This document shows positions 25,805 through 34,734 of a DNA stretch of 64,000 bases, one piece after another. Source of the stretch: Armatimonadetes bacterium 55-13 (GTDB lineage Bacteria > Armatimonadota > Fimbriimonadia > Fimbriimonadales > Fimbriimonadaceae); NCBI GenBank assembly GCA_001898035.1, contig MKRX01000027.1, forward strand, positions 262,225 to 326,224. Reading direction: 5' to 3'. The number at the start of each line of letters is the position of its first letter. Position 1 is the first letter of the stretch. The notes beneath the pieces are model-generated. The model did not search any database and was not told the origin of the DNA. It saw only the letters and a list, made by a program, of their open reading frames with translations. The position numbers and the translations under genes are program-made.

Positions 25805-28513
25805 TTGAATCGACTCATCGAGCAAGGCAAGTTACGATTACCGCGCTGGTCTCATTACGTCATCGCGGTAATTTCGACGATCTTGGTCTTGTCGATCCGT
25901 TACGCGGCTCGTGAGACTTTCGATGGCAGCGCCCCATTCTTTTTGGGGACGCTCGCCGTCACCTTTTCGGCTTACATCGGTGGATTATGGCCAGGATTGC
26001 TCTCGATGGCCATCTCCACGATAGCAGGGGCGGTCCTTTTCTTAACTATGCCGGTGGAGGGGGTGAAGCAAGAGGCAATTCGACTTCAGGTTGCTGGCTA
26101 CATCACGATTTGCACCTTCGTCAGTTTGATCTGCGGCGCGTTAAGGAACAGCGAACGAGCGGCGGGCGAAAGCGCGGAGCAGGAACGACAGGCCAACAAT
26201 CGGCTTAATTCATTGTTTGATAGCATCACCGACGCCTTCTTTGCCATTGACGGATCGTTCAAAGTTCTGAAGTTCAATACGGCCGCAGCGGAAGCATGGG
26301 GTTTGAATGAATCAGATGTGGGAAAGAGCCTTAGCGAGGCGTTGCCGGAAGGGACCTACGTCGCTTTGGAAACACCCCTCAATAATGCTCTTCAACTGGG
26401 CACCGTTTCCCATGTAGAGTTTCATGACCTGAGGCTCGAACGTTGGTTTGAAGTGAGAATGTTCGCGAGTCCCGACGGTCTCTTTGTTTATTTTCATGAC
26501 ATCACGGGCCGACTTGCCTACGAGGAAGACCTCGTGCGCATGGCTTCAGAGCAAGAGAAAATCTCATCGTTTCTGGACTCCCTTTTAGCCAATGCTCCCA
26601 TCGGGTTCGCTTTTTTTGACCGGCAGTATCGCTATGAGAGGATCAACCAACAACTGGCTGATATTCATGGAGTTCCTGTTGCCGAACACTTTGGTAAATC
26701 GTTGCGAGAAATCGTTCCGAGCACGGCGCAAACAATCGAGAGATACATTGACGAGGTTTTTGCCACGGGGCAAGCGGTCAAAGAAGTTGAGATTGCTGGT
26801 GAGATGAGAGGCGATCCAGGGAAGAAACGCCACTGGCTGACCGGTTTCTATCCCGTACTTGACAAGAGAGGAGACGTTCGCGCCGTGGGTGCCATCGTTA
26901 TCGAAATAACTCAAAGAAAAGACGTTGAGGATCGGCTCCGCGAGAGTGAAGAGAGATTCCGGCAAATGGCGGATCGGGCGCCGGTCATGATTTGGATCTG
27001 TGATCGAGCCGCCAAACCTAGTTGGTTCAACCAGCCCTGGCTCGACTTCAGAAGTCGGAACCTGGAGGATGCTCTCCAGGAAGGGTGCTTTGCGAATATC
27101 CACCCTGACGATGAGAACCGGGTTCGAGAGATTTACCAAGATGCCTTTGAAAAGGGAGACTCTTTCAACGTCGAGTACCGAACGGTTGGTTCAGACGGGG
27201 AGTATCGATGGCTTTTGGTTCATGGAAGTCCGCTCTCATACTCGAACGGAGAATTGGACACATACATATTCTCGTGTGCGGACATCACGGCTACGAAGGC
27301 CGCCGATGAGAACCTAAGGCAAGTCTTAACAAATGAGCGACTAGCTCGAAGCGAAGCCGAGCAAGCAAATCGAATAAAGGATGAATTCGTGGCCACGCTT
27401 TCCCACGAGCTACGAACTCCTTTAACCACAATGATTGGTTGGACGGAGCTGCTTAAACGGCGTCCCGTTAAGGAAGCGGATTTGGAGGACGGGCTCGAAG
27501 CGATTGATCGCAGCGCTCGCTTACAATTACAGCTCATCAACGATCTCCTGGATATCAGTCGCATTACAACCGGCAAGATCCAGTTGGAAATGGAGTATGC
27601 CGAACTCTTTGATCTTGCAGAGGGGGTCGTAGAGATGGTGCGTCCGATGGCCGAAACGAGGGGAGTCTTACTGCATTTACAAGGTGATGCAGATCCAATT
27701 ATTGTTCGTGTTGATCCCAGTCGATTCCAGCAAGTTGTATGGAATCTGTTAACCAACGCTCTCAAATTTACTGCGCGTGGTGGGGAAGTGAATGTGCAAG
27801 TCAAACACGAGGGCAAAGACGCAATTCTTCGAGTCGTAGATTCTGGCGAAGGTATTGACCAGGAATTTCTTCCTCACGTCTTTGATCGTTTTCGCCAGGC
27901 GGATGGAAGCAAGTCGAGACGCCATGGTGGGTTGGGACTCGGGCTATCGATCGCAAAGCAACTGGCCATTCTGCATGGAGGAAACATTGCCGTTGAGAGC
28001 GAGGGCAAAGGAAAGGGAAGTGCGTTCACGATTTCGTTGCCAACCACGGAGGGCTTCGGTTCTCGATTTCGTCTCGCACCCATCGAGAAAGAAGAACCTT
28101 TGAAGAAAGAGTCAAGACCCTTGGCCGATATTTGTGTGCTACTTGTTGAAGACGATTTATCTTCAAGAACCCTAATGGGGCGAATATTAAGTGATGCCGG
28201 GGCCATCGTCATTCCGGCCGATTCTGCTCCCGCTGCTCGAAAGATGCTTCGGGAGACACAACCCGACGTAATGATCAGTGACATAGGAATGCCTGATGAA
28301 GATGGTTACCAACTCATTCGCAGTATTCGAGCGATGCCACTCGATAAGAATGGGATGATACCAGCCGCCGCCCTAACTGCCTTTGCGAGCGAAGAAGATC
28401 GGAAAGCGGCATTGGATGCTGGTTTCCAAATGCATTTGACGAAGCCTATAGAGGCTGACGATTTAGTCTTGGCAGTTAGACAACTTGCTCAGGCCGAATA
28501 TCCCACGATCTAG
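25805..28513 (+). CDS. Hybrid sensor histidine kinase with DUF4118-type membrane domain
   Basis: A 902-aa protein. Residues about 15-115 hold several transmembrane helices of the KdpD-like DUF4118 kind, followed by three PAS-type sensor modules (about 130-240, 258-378 and 380-500). The HisKA box has phospho-acceptor His534 (TLSHELRTPL). The HATPase has its N, G1 and G2 boxes (NLLTNALKFT, DSGEGIDQEF, GLGLGLSIAKQL), and a C-terminal receiver has Asp826 (ISDIGMPDEDG). It starts at TTG 25805 without a strong Shine-Dalgarno. It could signal to the KdpE-like regulator 700 bases downstream on the other strand; that pairing is inferred. Confidence 0.92.
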   Translation: MNRLIEQGKLRLPRWSHYVIAVISTILVLSIRYAARETFDGSAPFFLGTLAVTFSAYIGGLWPGLLSMAISTIAGAVLFLTMPVEGVKQEAIRLQVAGYITICTFVSLICGALRNSERAAGESAEQERQANNRLNSLFDSITDAFFAIDGSFKVLKFNTAAAEAWGLNESDVGKSLSEALPEGTYVALETPLNNALQLGTVSHVEFHDLRLERWFEVRMFASPDGLFVYFHDITGRLAYEEDLVRMASEQEKISSFLDSLLANAPIGFAFFDRQYRYERINQQLADIHGVPVAEHFGKSLREIVPSTAQTIERYIDEVFATGQAVKEVEIAGEMRGDPGKKRHWLTGFYPVLDKRGDVRAVGAIVIEITQRKDVEDRLRESEERFRQMADRAPVMIWICDRAAKPSWFNQPWLDFRSRNLEDALQEGCFANIHPDDENRVREIYQDAFEKGDSFNVEYRTVGSDGEYRWLLVHGSPLSYSNGELDTYIFSCADITATKAADENLRQVLTNERLARSEAEQANRIKDEFVATLSHELRTPLTTMIGWTELLKRRPVKEADLEDGLEAIDRSARLQLQLINDLLDISRITTGKIQLEMEYAELFDLAEGVVEMVRPMAETRGVLLHLQGDADPIIVRVDPSRFQQVVWNLLTNALKFTARGGEVNVQVKHEGKDAILRVVDSGEGIDQEFLPHVFDRFRQADGSKSRRHGGLGLGLSIAKQLAILHGGNIAVESEGKGKGSAFTISLPTTEGFGSRFRLAPIEKEEPLKKESRPLADICVLLVEDDLSSRTLMGRILSDAGAIVIPADSAPAARKMLRETQPDVMISDIGMPDEDGYQLIRSIRAMPLDKNGMIPAAALTAFASEEDRKAALDAGFQMHLTKPIEADDLVLAVRQLAQAEYPTI

Positions 28514-28516
28514 CCA

Positions 28517-28696
28517 TCAACATCGGGCATCCATCTCATCCAGGGTGTCCATAAAGGGTTCCAGATAGGCAAGCTTCATCACGAACGAGACATGGTCGGC
28601 TTCATCTAACTCTCGTCGCAAAGCTTCGATCTTCGGATCTGCGCTTGCGCCGTGAGAAGCGATGTCGTCAAGGCGATCTCTTAGGTCATCGATCAT
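28517..28696 (-). CDS. 59-aa acidic helical protein
   Basis: The ORF begins with MIDDLRDRLDDIASHGASAD and ends with TLDEMDARC. It is acidic, with probable coiled-coil character and no signal. The start overlaps the stop of the upstream DUF1328 gene (TAATG), and AAAGGAGA lies about 9 bases before it, inside that gene. Its stop lies only 4 bases beyond that of the convergent kinase gene. The tight coupling supports a real gene. Function unknown. Confidence 0.65.
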   Translation of the reverse strand: MIDDLRDRLDDIASHGASADPKIEALRRELDEADHVSFVMKLAYLEPFMDTLDEMDARC

Positions 28697-28860
28697 TAGA
28701 TGGGTCTCCTTTCGTTAAAGATCAGCGACACGAGGAACAGGACAAGAAATACGAAAAAGATCGTTTCTGCAATCGGCGTGAGCGAACCAGCCCATCCGCT
28801 GAATCCTGCGATGCCCGCGATCATTGCAAACATCAGAAAGACCAGGGCGTATGGCAACAA
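28696..28860 (-). CDS. DUF1328 (YtjA-like) small membrane protein
   Basis: A 54-aa protein with two membrane helices (PYALVFLMFAMIAGIAGFSG and TIFFVFLVLFLVSLIF) and a short ERRPI end. The pattern and length match the DUF1328 family, which is frequent next to stress genes. It starts at TTG 28860 (or the adjacent TTG at 28857), with GGAGGTG about 6 bases upstream. The TAA overlaps the ATG of the 59-aa gene. The non-ATG start and small size make it easy to miss. Confidence 0.75.
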   Translation of the reverse strand: MLPYALVFLMFAMIAGIAGFSGWAGSLTPIAETIFFVFLVLFLVSLIFNERRPI

Positions 28861-28906
28861 GACAGCACCTCCAAAGGCAACTGACGGGTCGAATATTCGA
28901 CAACAA

Positions 28907-29107
28907 CTATTTGAATCGTAAAGCCGTGGATAGGTGTGTCTCAGGACGATCCAGGATATTGACCACTTGATTGATGGACCGCATGAGAGAGAACGCTTCG
29001 TCTCGGCGTTTGAGGTTTCTCCTTACGGTAGCTATGAGCGCCTCGTAGCCCAATTCCTGAGCATAACGCCGCAGACTCTGCGTTGAGCGTGGTGATTTCC
29101 CTTTCAT
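28907..29107 (-). CDS. 66-aa basic small protein
   Basis: A basic, helical, soluble protein (begins MKGKSPRSTQSLRRYAQELG) of unknown family. AGGAGG is well placed before the ATG at 29107. It is first of three consecutive small genes on the minus strand, with the DUF1328 and 59-aa genes. A DNA- or RNA-contacting role would suit the charge, but nothing in the sequence proves it. Confidence 0.6.
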   Translation of the reverse strand: MKGKSPRSTQSLRRYAQELGYEALIATVRRNLKRRDEAFSLMRSINQVVNILDRPETHLSTALRFK

Positions 29108-29215
29108 CAGATCCTCCTGGCAGACCGCAGTCGCCTATAGATAGATTGACGAAGAGAATGATGTGCGAGGCATAAGGAGCCTTTGCCTCGCGATAAGAAA
29201 GTTATAAAGATCCCC

Positions 29216-29926
29216 TTAAACAGCCAACCGGTAACCCACTCGAGGTTCTGTCACGATCAGCTTTTGGCTGTCTGAGTTTGGCTCAAGTTTTCTGCGCAGA
29301 TAGCCCATGTAAACCCGCAAGTACTGGGCATCTTCGGTGTATTCAGCGCCCCACACCTCGGTAAGGAGCTGGCGGTGAGTGACGACTCTCCCGGCATATT
29401 GCACCAGCACGCACAGCAACTTATATTCGATGGGCGTTAAATGGGTCTCTTCCTCATGAACCCAGACTTTGCGGTTCGCCCTGTCCAACTTGATTTGGCC
29501 ATGGTGGAAGATCGGATCCTCGCCGGCTGGCGGCGCCATAAGTATTCGGCGGAGCGCAACCTTGATTCGAGCCATCAACTCGGCCACACCAAAGGGCTTC
29601 GTCACATAATCATCGGCTCCCGCCTCTAGGCATTTGACCTTGATCTCTTCCTGTCCGCGTCCGGACAAAATAATGATGGGAACCTGCGACCATCCTCTAA
29701 CCGTTTCGATAACCTGGCGTCCGTCTTCATCTGGCAGACCTAGGTCTAAGAGAACCAGGTCCGGATTCCTTTTGGCGATTTGATCTATTCCTTCTTCAGC
29801 AGTCGAAGCCTCAATAAGCTTAAACTCGTCTGAATCGAGACATGACTTTAAAAGCCGTCGAATGGCAGCCTCGTCGTCAATAACTAGAATGGTGGGACGC
29901 AATCCGGGGGTTTCTGTTTCCAACAA
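29216..29926 (-). CDS. OmpR/KdpE-type response regulator
   Basis: A 236-aa regulator. The receiver domain has the acidic pair IDDE, phospho-acceptor Asp61 (LVLLDLGLPDEDG) and Lys in YVTKPF. The winged helix is typical OmpR (LTPIEYKLLCVLVQYAGRVVTHRQLL, then YLRVYMGYLRRKLEP and VTEPRVGYRL) and is close to KdpE. TTG 29926 is preferred as start because AAAGGAGA lies 5 bases before it; a longer in-frame extension lacks support. No kdpFABC genes are in view, so it may have been recruited to another signal. Confidence 0.88.
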   Translation of the reverse strand: MLETETPGLRPTILVIDDEAAIRRLLKSCLDSDEFKLIEASTAEEGIDQIAKRNPDLVLLDLGLPDEDGRQVIETVRGWSQVPIIILSGRGQEEIKVKCLEAGADDYVTKPFGVAELMARIKVALRRILMAPPAGEDPIFHHGQIKLDRANRKVWVHEEETHLTPIEYKLLCVLVQYAGRVVTHRQLLTEVWGAEYTEDAQYLRVYMGYLRRKLEPNSDSQKLIVTEPRVGYRLAV

Positions 29927-29980
29927 GAAATCTCCTTTCAAGAGTGATTTTACCGTTCGGGCCAACCGTAGCCGCACAAT

Positions 29981-30211
29981 TTATGCGGTTGGACTAGATG
30001 GGTAGGCTGAATGATCTTCCGACTTAAGGAAAGCCATCGAGATAAGGGCAGCTGAGGTCAGCGATTTCAGTAGCGAACTCTTTGCAACTTTTCTTCTCAA
30101 TACAAACGTTAGCAGTCCTGCCGTCACGGGCACGAGCCATTTTCCTACTCCCAAGCTCGATGAGACATTGCTGGCGCCTCTCATTAAGGTTTCCTTCTTG
30201 GTTTGATTCAT
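29981..30211 (-). CDS. 76-aa small membrane protein
   Basis: A basic protein with hydrophobic segments around WLVPVTAGLLTFVLRR and LTSAALISMAFL. GGAGGAGA lies before the ATG at 30211. It is co-directional with and 54 bases upstream of the KdpE-like gene, so both may share a transcript. No family recognised; it resembles the other short membrane proteins of this island. Confidence 0.6.
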   Translation of the reverse strand: MNQTKKETLMRGASNVSSSLGVGKWLVPVTAGLLTFVLRRKVAKSSLLKSLTSAALISMAFLKSEDHSAYPSSPTA

Positions 30212-30345
30212 GATTCTCCTCCACTACGGATAGGCGAAAGTTGCTGGATCCGCCGACGTAATAGAAGACGACGAATCGGTAAAAAAAATGTAAGAAGCCG
30301 TAAAGGTCTCGGCGCAAGTTCCCCAAATTTCGTTGCAGAAAGCAA

Positions 30346-30358
30346 GGAAAACGTTTCC
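30346..30358. promoter_or_regulatory. Palindromic operator candidate GGAAAACGTTTCC
   Basis: A near-perfect palindrome (arms GGAAA / TTTCC) lies 34 bases before the start of the glycine-zipper gene, and a related half-site GGAAACG follows about 12 bases later. The form recalls LacI-type operators, but no such regulator is in the window. Confidence 0.35.
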
Positions 30359-30391
30359 GCTCTTTAAGCAGGAAACGAAGGAGAGGTATCA

Positions 30392-30979
30392 ATGCGACAA
30401 AACGTTTACGCGGTATTTCCAACGGTTGAGAGCGCGCACAGCGCGGTTGGAGCCCTTCTAGATCATGGCGCCCAGGCCGTTGATGTCAGCCTGATTATTC
30501 GCGAACCATATATTGATCAGTATGACGGTCACATCGAGACAGCGAACGATGTCAAGGACTCGGCCGAGCACGGAATTTCAACGACGACGGGAGCCGATGC
30601 CGCGAGTGGCGCCGCAAAAGGAAGTGCAATTGGTCTCGGCGTTGGTGCAGCGGCGGCCTTGGCTGCCTTATTGGTTCCTGGAATTGGACTGGTGATTGGA
30701 GGGGGCGCTTTGGCTACCGCAATCGCTGGAGCGGCTGGCACGACTGCGGCGGGAGCTATTGCCGGAGGAGTCGCTGGATTTCTTAAAGACCAGGGAATCT
30801 CAGAAGAGGTTGCCGCAAAGTATTCGGATACGTTCGAGTCTGGAGCGGCCATCGTAGGGATATCTGTCCCGAGTGGTCCGGTCGATGAGCATACGGCGCT
30901 AGGCATCTTTGGAAAGTACCAAGACATCAGCATCATTCGCCCGGATGCGGAATCCACTCCCCCGATTCCCGCTTTCTAA
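30392..30979 (+). CDS. Glycine-zipper stress protein (general stress protein 17M-like)
   Basis: A 195-aa protein. An N-terminal alpha/beta domain (VYAVFPTVESAHSAVGALLDHG) of the kind seen in general stress proteins is followed by a long Gly/Ala membrane-active zipper (GAAKGSAIGLGVGAAAALAA and GTTAAGAIAGGVAGFLKDQG). A C-terminal domain mirrors the first. AAGGAGAGG precedes the ATG. The gene is followed by a clean terminator and stands alone, divergent from the small minus-strand genes. It probably acts at the membrane during stress. Confidence 0.7.
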   Translation: MRQNVYAVFPTVESAHSAVGALLDHGAQAVDVSLIIREPYIDQYDGHIETANDVKDSAEHGISTTTGADAASGAAKGSAIGLGVGAAAALAALLVPGIGLVIGGGALATAIAGAAGTTAAGAIAGGVAGFLKDQGISEEVAAKYSDTFESGAAIVGISVPSGPVDEHTALGIFGKYQDISIIRPDAESTPPIPAF

Positions 30980-30983
30980 TACC

Positions 30984-31008
30984 TTGTCTAGCCCTCCGGG
31001 CTAGACAA
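30984..31008 (+). terminator. Hairpin terminator
   Basis: An 11-bp perfect stem, TTGTCTAGCCC / GGGCTAGACAA, with loop TCC, is followed by CCACTTTTG. It lies 5 bases after the glycine-zipper stop and 18 bases before the next gene. Confidence 0.75.
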
Positions 31009-31025
31009 CCACTTTTGAGGACTTA

Positions 31026-33236
31026 ATGGACGTACACACTTCTCATCGTATTGCTATCTTGGGCAATCACATTCCGCGGCAATGCGGAATCGCAACGTTT
31101 ACCGCCGACTTGGCAAAGCATCTAGATGCTGAAGTTCATGTGATTGCGATGAACGACCGCTCGGGATATAGGTACCCAGACGTGGTTAGCAAGACCATCG
31201 AGGCGGAGAAACTAGCCGACTACCAACAAGCTGCTGATTGGCTGAACGCCGAGCGGATGGAGGTGTTAAGCGTTCAGCACGAATTCGGTATCTATGGAGG
31301 TGAATGCGGAGAGTATCTTCTCGAACTCCTTCGAAATGTGAAGATGCCCATCGTCACCACGCTTCACACGATACTTCGTGAGCCAACCGACTGTCAGAGA
31401 CGTGTCTTCGAAGAACTCATTCAACTAAGCGAAAGGGTGGTTGTGATGAGTCAGACGGGGGCTGACATGTTAGGAAAAGTCTATGGTCTTAGTTCCCGCC
31501 GGATTGATGTGGTGCCGCATGGAATTCATGCCATTCCGGCGGGTGTTGGGGCGCGTATTCGCGCCGAGATGGGCATCGGGGATCGGCCACTGATTCTCAC
31601 CTTTGGCCTCTTGGCGTACGACAAGGGTGTTCACGATATGATACAAGCGATGGCCGACGTGGTCGCAGTTCATCCGGACGCCGTATACGTGGTCGTCGGC
31701 GCAACCCATCCCCATATCCGGCAGAGAGAAGGGGAAGCCTACCGTGAACGGCTATACGAAGAAGTGCGTAGATTGGGGATCGAAGACAATGTCTACTTTG
31801 TCAACAAATTTGTCAGCGACGAGGAGCTAAAGGGATGGTTAGATGCTTGCGATATATACGTCACTCCCTATCTCAAACCAGAGCAAATTACCTCGGGGAC
31901 CCTTGCTTACGCGGTGGGTGCAGGTTGCGCCGTGGTGTCTACTCCGTATTGGCACGCATCGGAGATTCTCAGCGAGGGGCGGGGTGTGCTAGTTCCATTC
32001 CGGGAGCCCGCGGCCTTGGCCGAAGCGGTAAGCGGTTTAGTCGCAAATCCAGATATCCGATATCGTATTCAGCAGAGAGCATTTGACTATGGAAGAACGA
32101 TGCTTTGGGGATGCGCAGGGGCCGCCTATCTGAAGATATTTGAACGAGCTCGCCATGAAGGCGCTGAGCATCTTCGGAATATCACCACCCAATCCGGCAG
32201 TGAGCTTTCACTGAGACATCTCAGTGCCATCAGCGATGATGTTGGCGTTTTTCAGCATGCCGTCTATGAATGGCCCAATCGACATGAAGGATATTGCACG
32301 GACGACTGTGCGAGGGCCCTTGAATTCCTCCTAACTCAGGAGCCAACTGCACTTCTTGATCGGTGTTTCGAGTTTGTCTGGCACGCGTACGATCCGGAAA
32401 GAAAGCGGTTTCGAAACTTCATGGGTTTTGATCGCAAGTGGATTGATGAAGGATCCGATGACTGCCAGGGGCGGACTTTTCATGCGCTTTGTCAAATCTG
32501 CCGAAGACGCCCCGAGTCTTCGATGGCAGATGCCGCGAGAACGCTCGTTGCTGACTTTCTTCCAACTGTTATGGGGCTAAAAAGTCCGAGAGCATGGTCT
32601 TGGGCCGCTATGGGGCTGGCAGATCTTTGCAAACAGGAGAGTAACTCAGAGTATCGAGAAAAGTTGGAGCAGATTGTCGGTCGACTGATGCAACTCTACA
32701 CTAAGAACGGCACTTGCGACTGGCCGTGGTTTGAACCGACGCTGGCCTATGATAACGCCCGGCTCTCACAGGCATTAATTCTTTCAGGTCAGGTGTTGTC
32801 AAATCGAGAGGCGCTTCGAATGGGCCTGGAATCTTTAGGGTGGCTGATGAAGGTTCAAACCGCGAAAGACGGCTGCTTCGCCCCTATTGGTTGTAAGGGC
32901 TTTTACACCAAGGGTGGAGTTCGAGCATGGTTCGATCAGCAACCTGTCGATGTTTGGGCCAGTGTAAGCGCCTGTGTCTCCGCCTGGCGAGCCACCGGCG
33001 ATATTGTCTGGTGGGACGAAGCTCATCGCGCCTTTGACTGGTTCATGGGAGAAAACACCGAACAGCTTGTCATGGCCGATTCGGAAGAAGGCAGATGTTT
33101 CGACGGATTGGAACCAGGGAGAGTAAATCGTAACTGTGGCGCGGAGTCGACGCTCGCATTTCTGGCCTCTTGCTGGGAAATGAATTCGGCGACAACGCCG
33201 CCAAGAAACACAACAGCTAAGCTGGAGGAGGGTTAA
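31026..33236 (+). CDS. GT4 glycosyltransferase fused to an (alpha/alpha)-barrel domain
   Basis: A 736-aa bifunctional-looking protein. Residues 1 to about 390 form a GT-B glycosyltransferase of family 4 (HIPRQCGIATFTADLAKHL, SVQHEFGIYGGECGEYL, LAYDKGVHDMIQA, and a nucleotide-sugar site around YLKPEQITSGTLAYAVGAGCAVV). The remaining 350 residues form a helical toroid-like domain with HEGYCTDDCARALEF, DWPWFEPTLAYDNARLSQAL and GCKGFYTKGG, similar in style to glycan-processing (alpha/alpha)6 domains. TAATG overlap couples it to the GH130 gene. The two probably build and recycle a mannose-containing glycan. Confidence 0.82.
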   Translation: MDVHTSHRIAILGNHIPRQCGIATFTADLAKHLDAEVHVIAMNDRSGYRYPDVVSKTIEAEKLADYQQAADWLNAERMEVLSVQHEFGIYGGECGEYLLELLRNVKMPIVTTLHTILREPTDCQRRVFEELIQLSERVVVMSQTGADMLGKVYGLSSRRIDVVPHGIHAIPAGVGARIRAEMGIGDRPLILTFGLLAYDKGVHDMIQAMADVVAVHPDAVYVVVGATHPHIRQREGEAYRERLYEEVRRLGIEDNVYFVNKFVSDEELKGWLDACDIYVTPYLKPEQITSGTLAYAVGAGCAVVSTPYWHASEILSEGRGVLVPFREPAALAEAVSGLVANPDIRYRIQQRAFDYGRTMLWGCAGAAYLKIFERARHEGAEHLRNITTQSGSELSLRHLSAISDDVGVFQHAVYEWPNRHEGYCTDDCARALEFLLTQEPTALLDRCFEFVWHAYDPERKRFRNFMGFDRKWIDEGSDDCQGRTFHALCQICRRRPESSMADAARTLVADFLPTVMGLKSPRAWSWAAMGLADLCKQESNSEYREKLEQIVGRLMQLYTKNGTCDWPWFEPTLAYDNARLSQALILSGQVLSNREALRMGLESLGWLMKVQTAKDGCFAPIGCKGFYTKGGVRAWFDQQPVDVWASVSACVSAWRATGDIVWWDEAHRAFDWFMGENTEQLVMADSEEGRCFDGLEPGRVNRNCGAESTLAFLASCWEMNSATTPPRNTTAKLEEG

Positions 33237-34237
33237 TGCACGCTTCGTTTAAAGTGCTATTTCACCGACACGAAAAGAATCCGATTTTGACGGCCAGAGA
33301 TTGGCCATATCCCGTTCATAGTGTGTTCAATGCGGGAGCCACAAAACTGGATGATGGCACAACGCTCTTGCTGTGTCGAGTTGAAGATCGAAGGGGGATT
33401 TCCCACCTAGCAGCGGCTCGATCACGTAATGGAGTGGACGGTTGGGAGATCGATCCAGAACCCACCTTCAAGCCCGAGCCTGAACAGCATCCAGAAGAAC
33501 TCTGGGGTTTGGAAGATCCTCGAATAACCTACCTGCCGGACGAGAAACTGTATGTGATTGCTTACACTGCCTTCGGTAAGTCGGGACCAGGTGTGGCCTT
33601 GGCCACGACAAAGAACTTTAAGTCCTTTAAGAGACTGGGTCTAGTCATGCAGCCAGAAGACAAAGATGCTGCGCTGTTTCCACAGAAGTTCGATGGAAAT
33701 TATGTCCTAATTCACCGCCCGGTAGCTGAACTGGGGTGCCACATCTGGATTTCCTATTCGCCAGATCTCTATAACTGGGGGCAGCATAAACTCCTTTTGC
33801 CTGCTCGTCGAGGGGCATGGTGGGACGCAAACAAAATTGGCCTTTCACCCCCACCAATTAAGACGGATCGGGGATGGCTCGTAATGTATCACGGAGTAAG
33901 GCACCATGCGTCGGGCTCCCTTTACCGGCTGGGACTGGCTCTCTTCGATCTAGACGACCCTGAAATCTGCCTAAGACGAGGCCAAAGTTGGATGTTTGGT
34001 CCCGAAGAGCAATATGAAATGGTCGGAGACGTCGGCGGTGTCGTATTTCCTTGCGGATATACCGTGGAGGAGGATGGAGATACGATTAATCTCTACTATG
34101 GAGCCGCGGATACGTGCATCGCTCTTGCGCGTGGAAGCATTCAAGAAATGCTGGACTGGCTCCAAGAAGATGGAACGGAGCTAACTGGCGTTGCTGGTCA
34201 GCATGCTGAGCGGGTGGAACTCAGCACTCCGGTGTAA
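33236..34237 (+). CDS. GH130 family mannoside phosphorylase/hydrolase
   Basis: A 333-aa five-bladed propeller enzyme without a signal peptide. Family marks are LLLCRVEDRRGISHL, LWGLEDPRITYL (the GH130 catalytic Asp region), DKDAALFPQKFDGNYVLIHRP and YHGVRHHASGSLYRLGLALFDLDDP. Most GH130 members phosphorolyse beta-1,2- or beta-1,4-mannosides. Coupling to the GT4 fusion suggests intracellular turnover of the product made by that enzyme. The exact linkage cannot be read from sequence. Confidence 0.9.
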   Translation: MHASFKVLFHRHEKNPILTARDWPYPVHSVFNAGATKLDDGTTLLLCRVEDRRGISHLAAARSRNGVDGWEIDPEPTFKPEPEQHPEELWGLEDPRITYLPDEKLYVIAYTAFGKSGPGVALATTKNFKSFKRLGLVMQPEDKDAALFPQKFDGNYVLIHRPVAELGCHIWISYSPDLYNWGQHKLLLPARRGAWWDANKIGLSPPPIKTDRGWLVMYHGVRHHASGSLYRLGLALFDLDDPEICLRRGQSWMFGPEEQYEMVGDVGGVVFPCGYTVEEDGDTINLYYGAADTCIALARGSIQEMLDWLQEDGTELTGVAGQHAERVELSTPV

Positions 34238-34244
34238 TCAGGTG

Positions 34245-34270
34245 GGGCCGCCAAATCCTTTTGGCGGCCC
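34245..34270. terminator. Bidirectional hairpin terminator
   Basis: An 11-bp perfect stem, GGGCCGCCAAA / TTTGGCGGCCC, with loop TCCT, lies between the convergent GH130 gene and the small minus-strand gene. Confidence 0.7.
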
Positions 34271-34280
34271 TGATCTTGAC

Positions 34281-34571
34281 TTAGTAGGTTGCGACGGCAT
34301 CGCTCGCATCGAGTGACTCATTGAGAGCTTCATCCAACTTCCGATCTTCGTGCTCCCAGCGGCGATGATCTTCAACACACTTCTTTGCCTTCTTCATCGA
34401 GACGATCGCCAAAAGAGCTAATGCCCCCGACACCAATGCCATTGCCGCTCCTTTGGCCATGTAGCTTCGCATGTGTTCAGCATGTATGCTTTTTGGCTTC
34501 ACAACGGACTTAATGGCATGAACGCCGTTGGATGCTAGCTTGCTCATCTTTTCAGCGGCCTTTGCGCTCAT
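34281..34571 (-). CDS. 96-aa single-span membrane protein
   Basis: A basic N-terminus, one hydrophobic segment (GAAMALVSGALALLAIVSM) and an acidic/His-rich tail. The start at 34571 is set by AGAGGTGA, 7 bases upstream; the longer 7-codon extension is unlikely. The long AT-rich leader upstream resembles those of the other small stress-island genes. Function unknown. Confidence 0.6.
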   Translation of the reverse strand: MSAKAAEKMSKLASNGVHAIKSVVKPKSIHAEHMRSYMAKGAAMALVSGALALLAIVSMKKAKKCVEDHRRWEHEDRKLDEALNESLDASDAVATY

Positions 34572-34734
34572 AGTTTTCACCTCTTCTCTCAATGAACTCC
34601 TGGCAAGGCAAGAAAAGGGGAAGGAGAACTGTGCAGGGCATAAAGGATTTGTAAGAAGTTGCCGCTGAGTTAACAGAAAGAATTTCTGAAATGTTTTCCA
34701 AGAAACTTGGAATTTCTATCGTATATTCAATTCA

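Noticed and set aside
29216..29926. Calling the response regulator kdpE with a potassium role
   Set aside because: The domain order fits KdpE, but no kdpFABC or kdpD with a USP domain is present, so only the family is stated.
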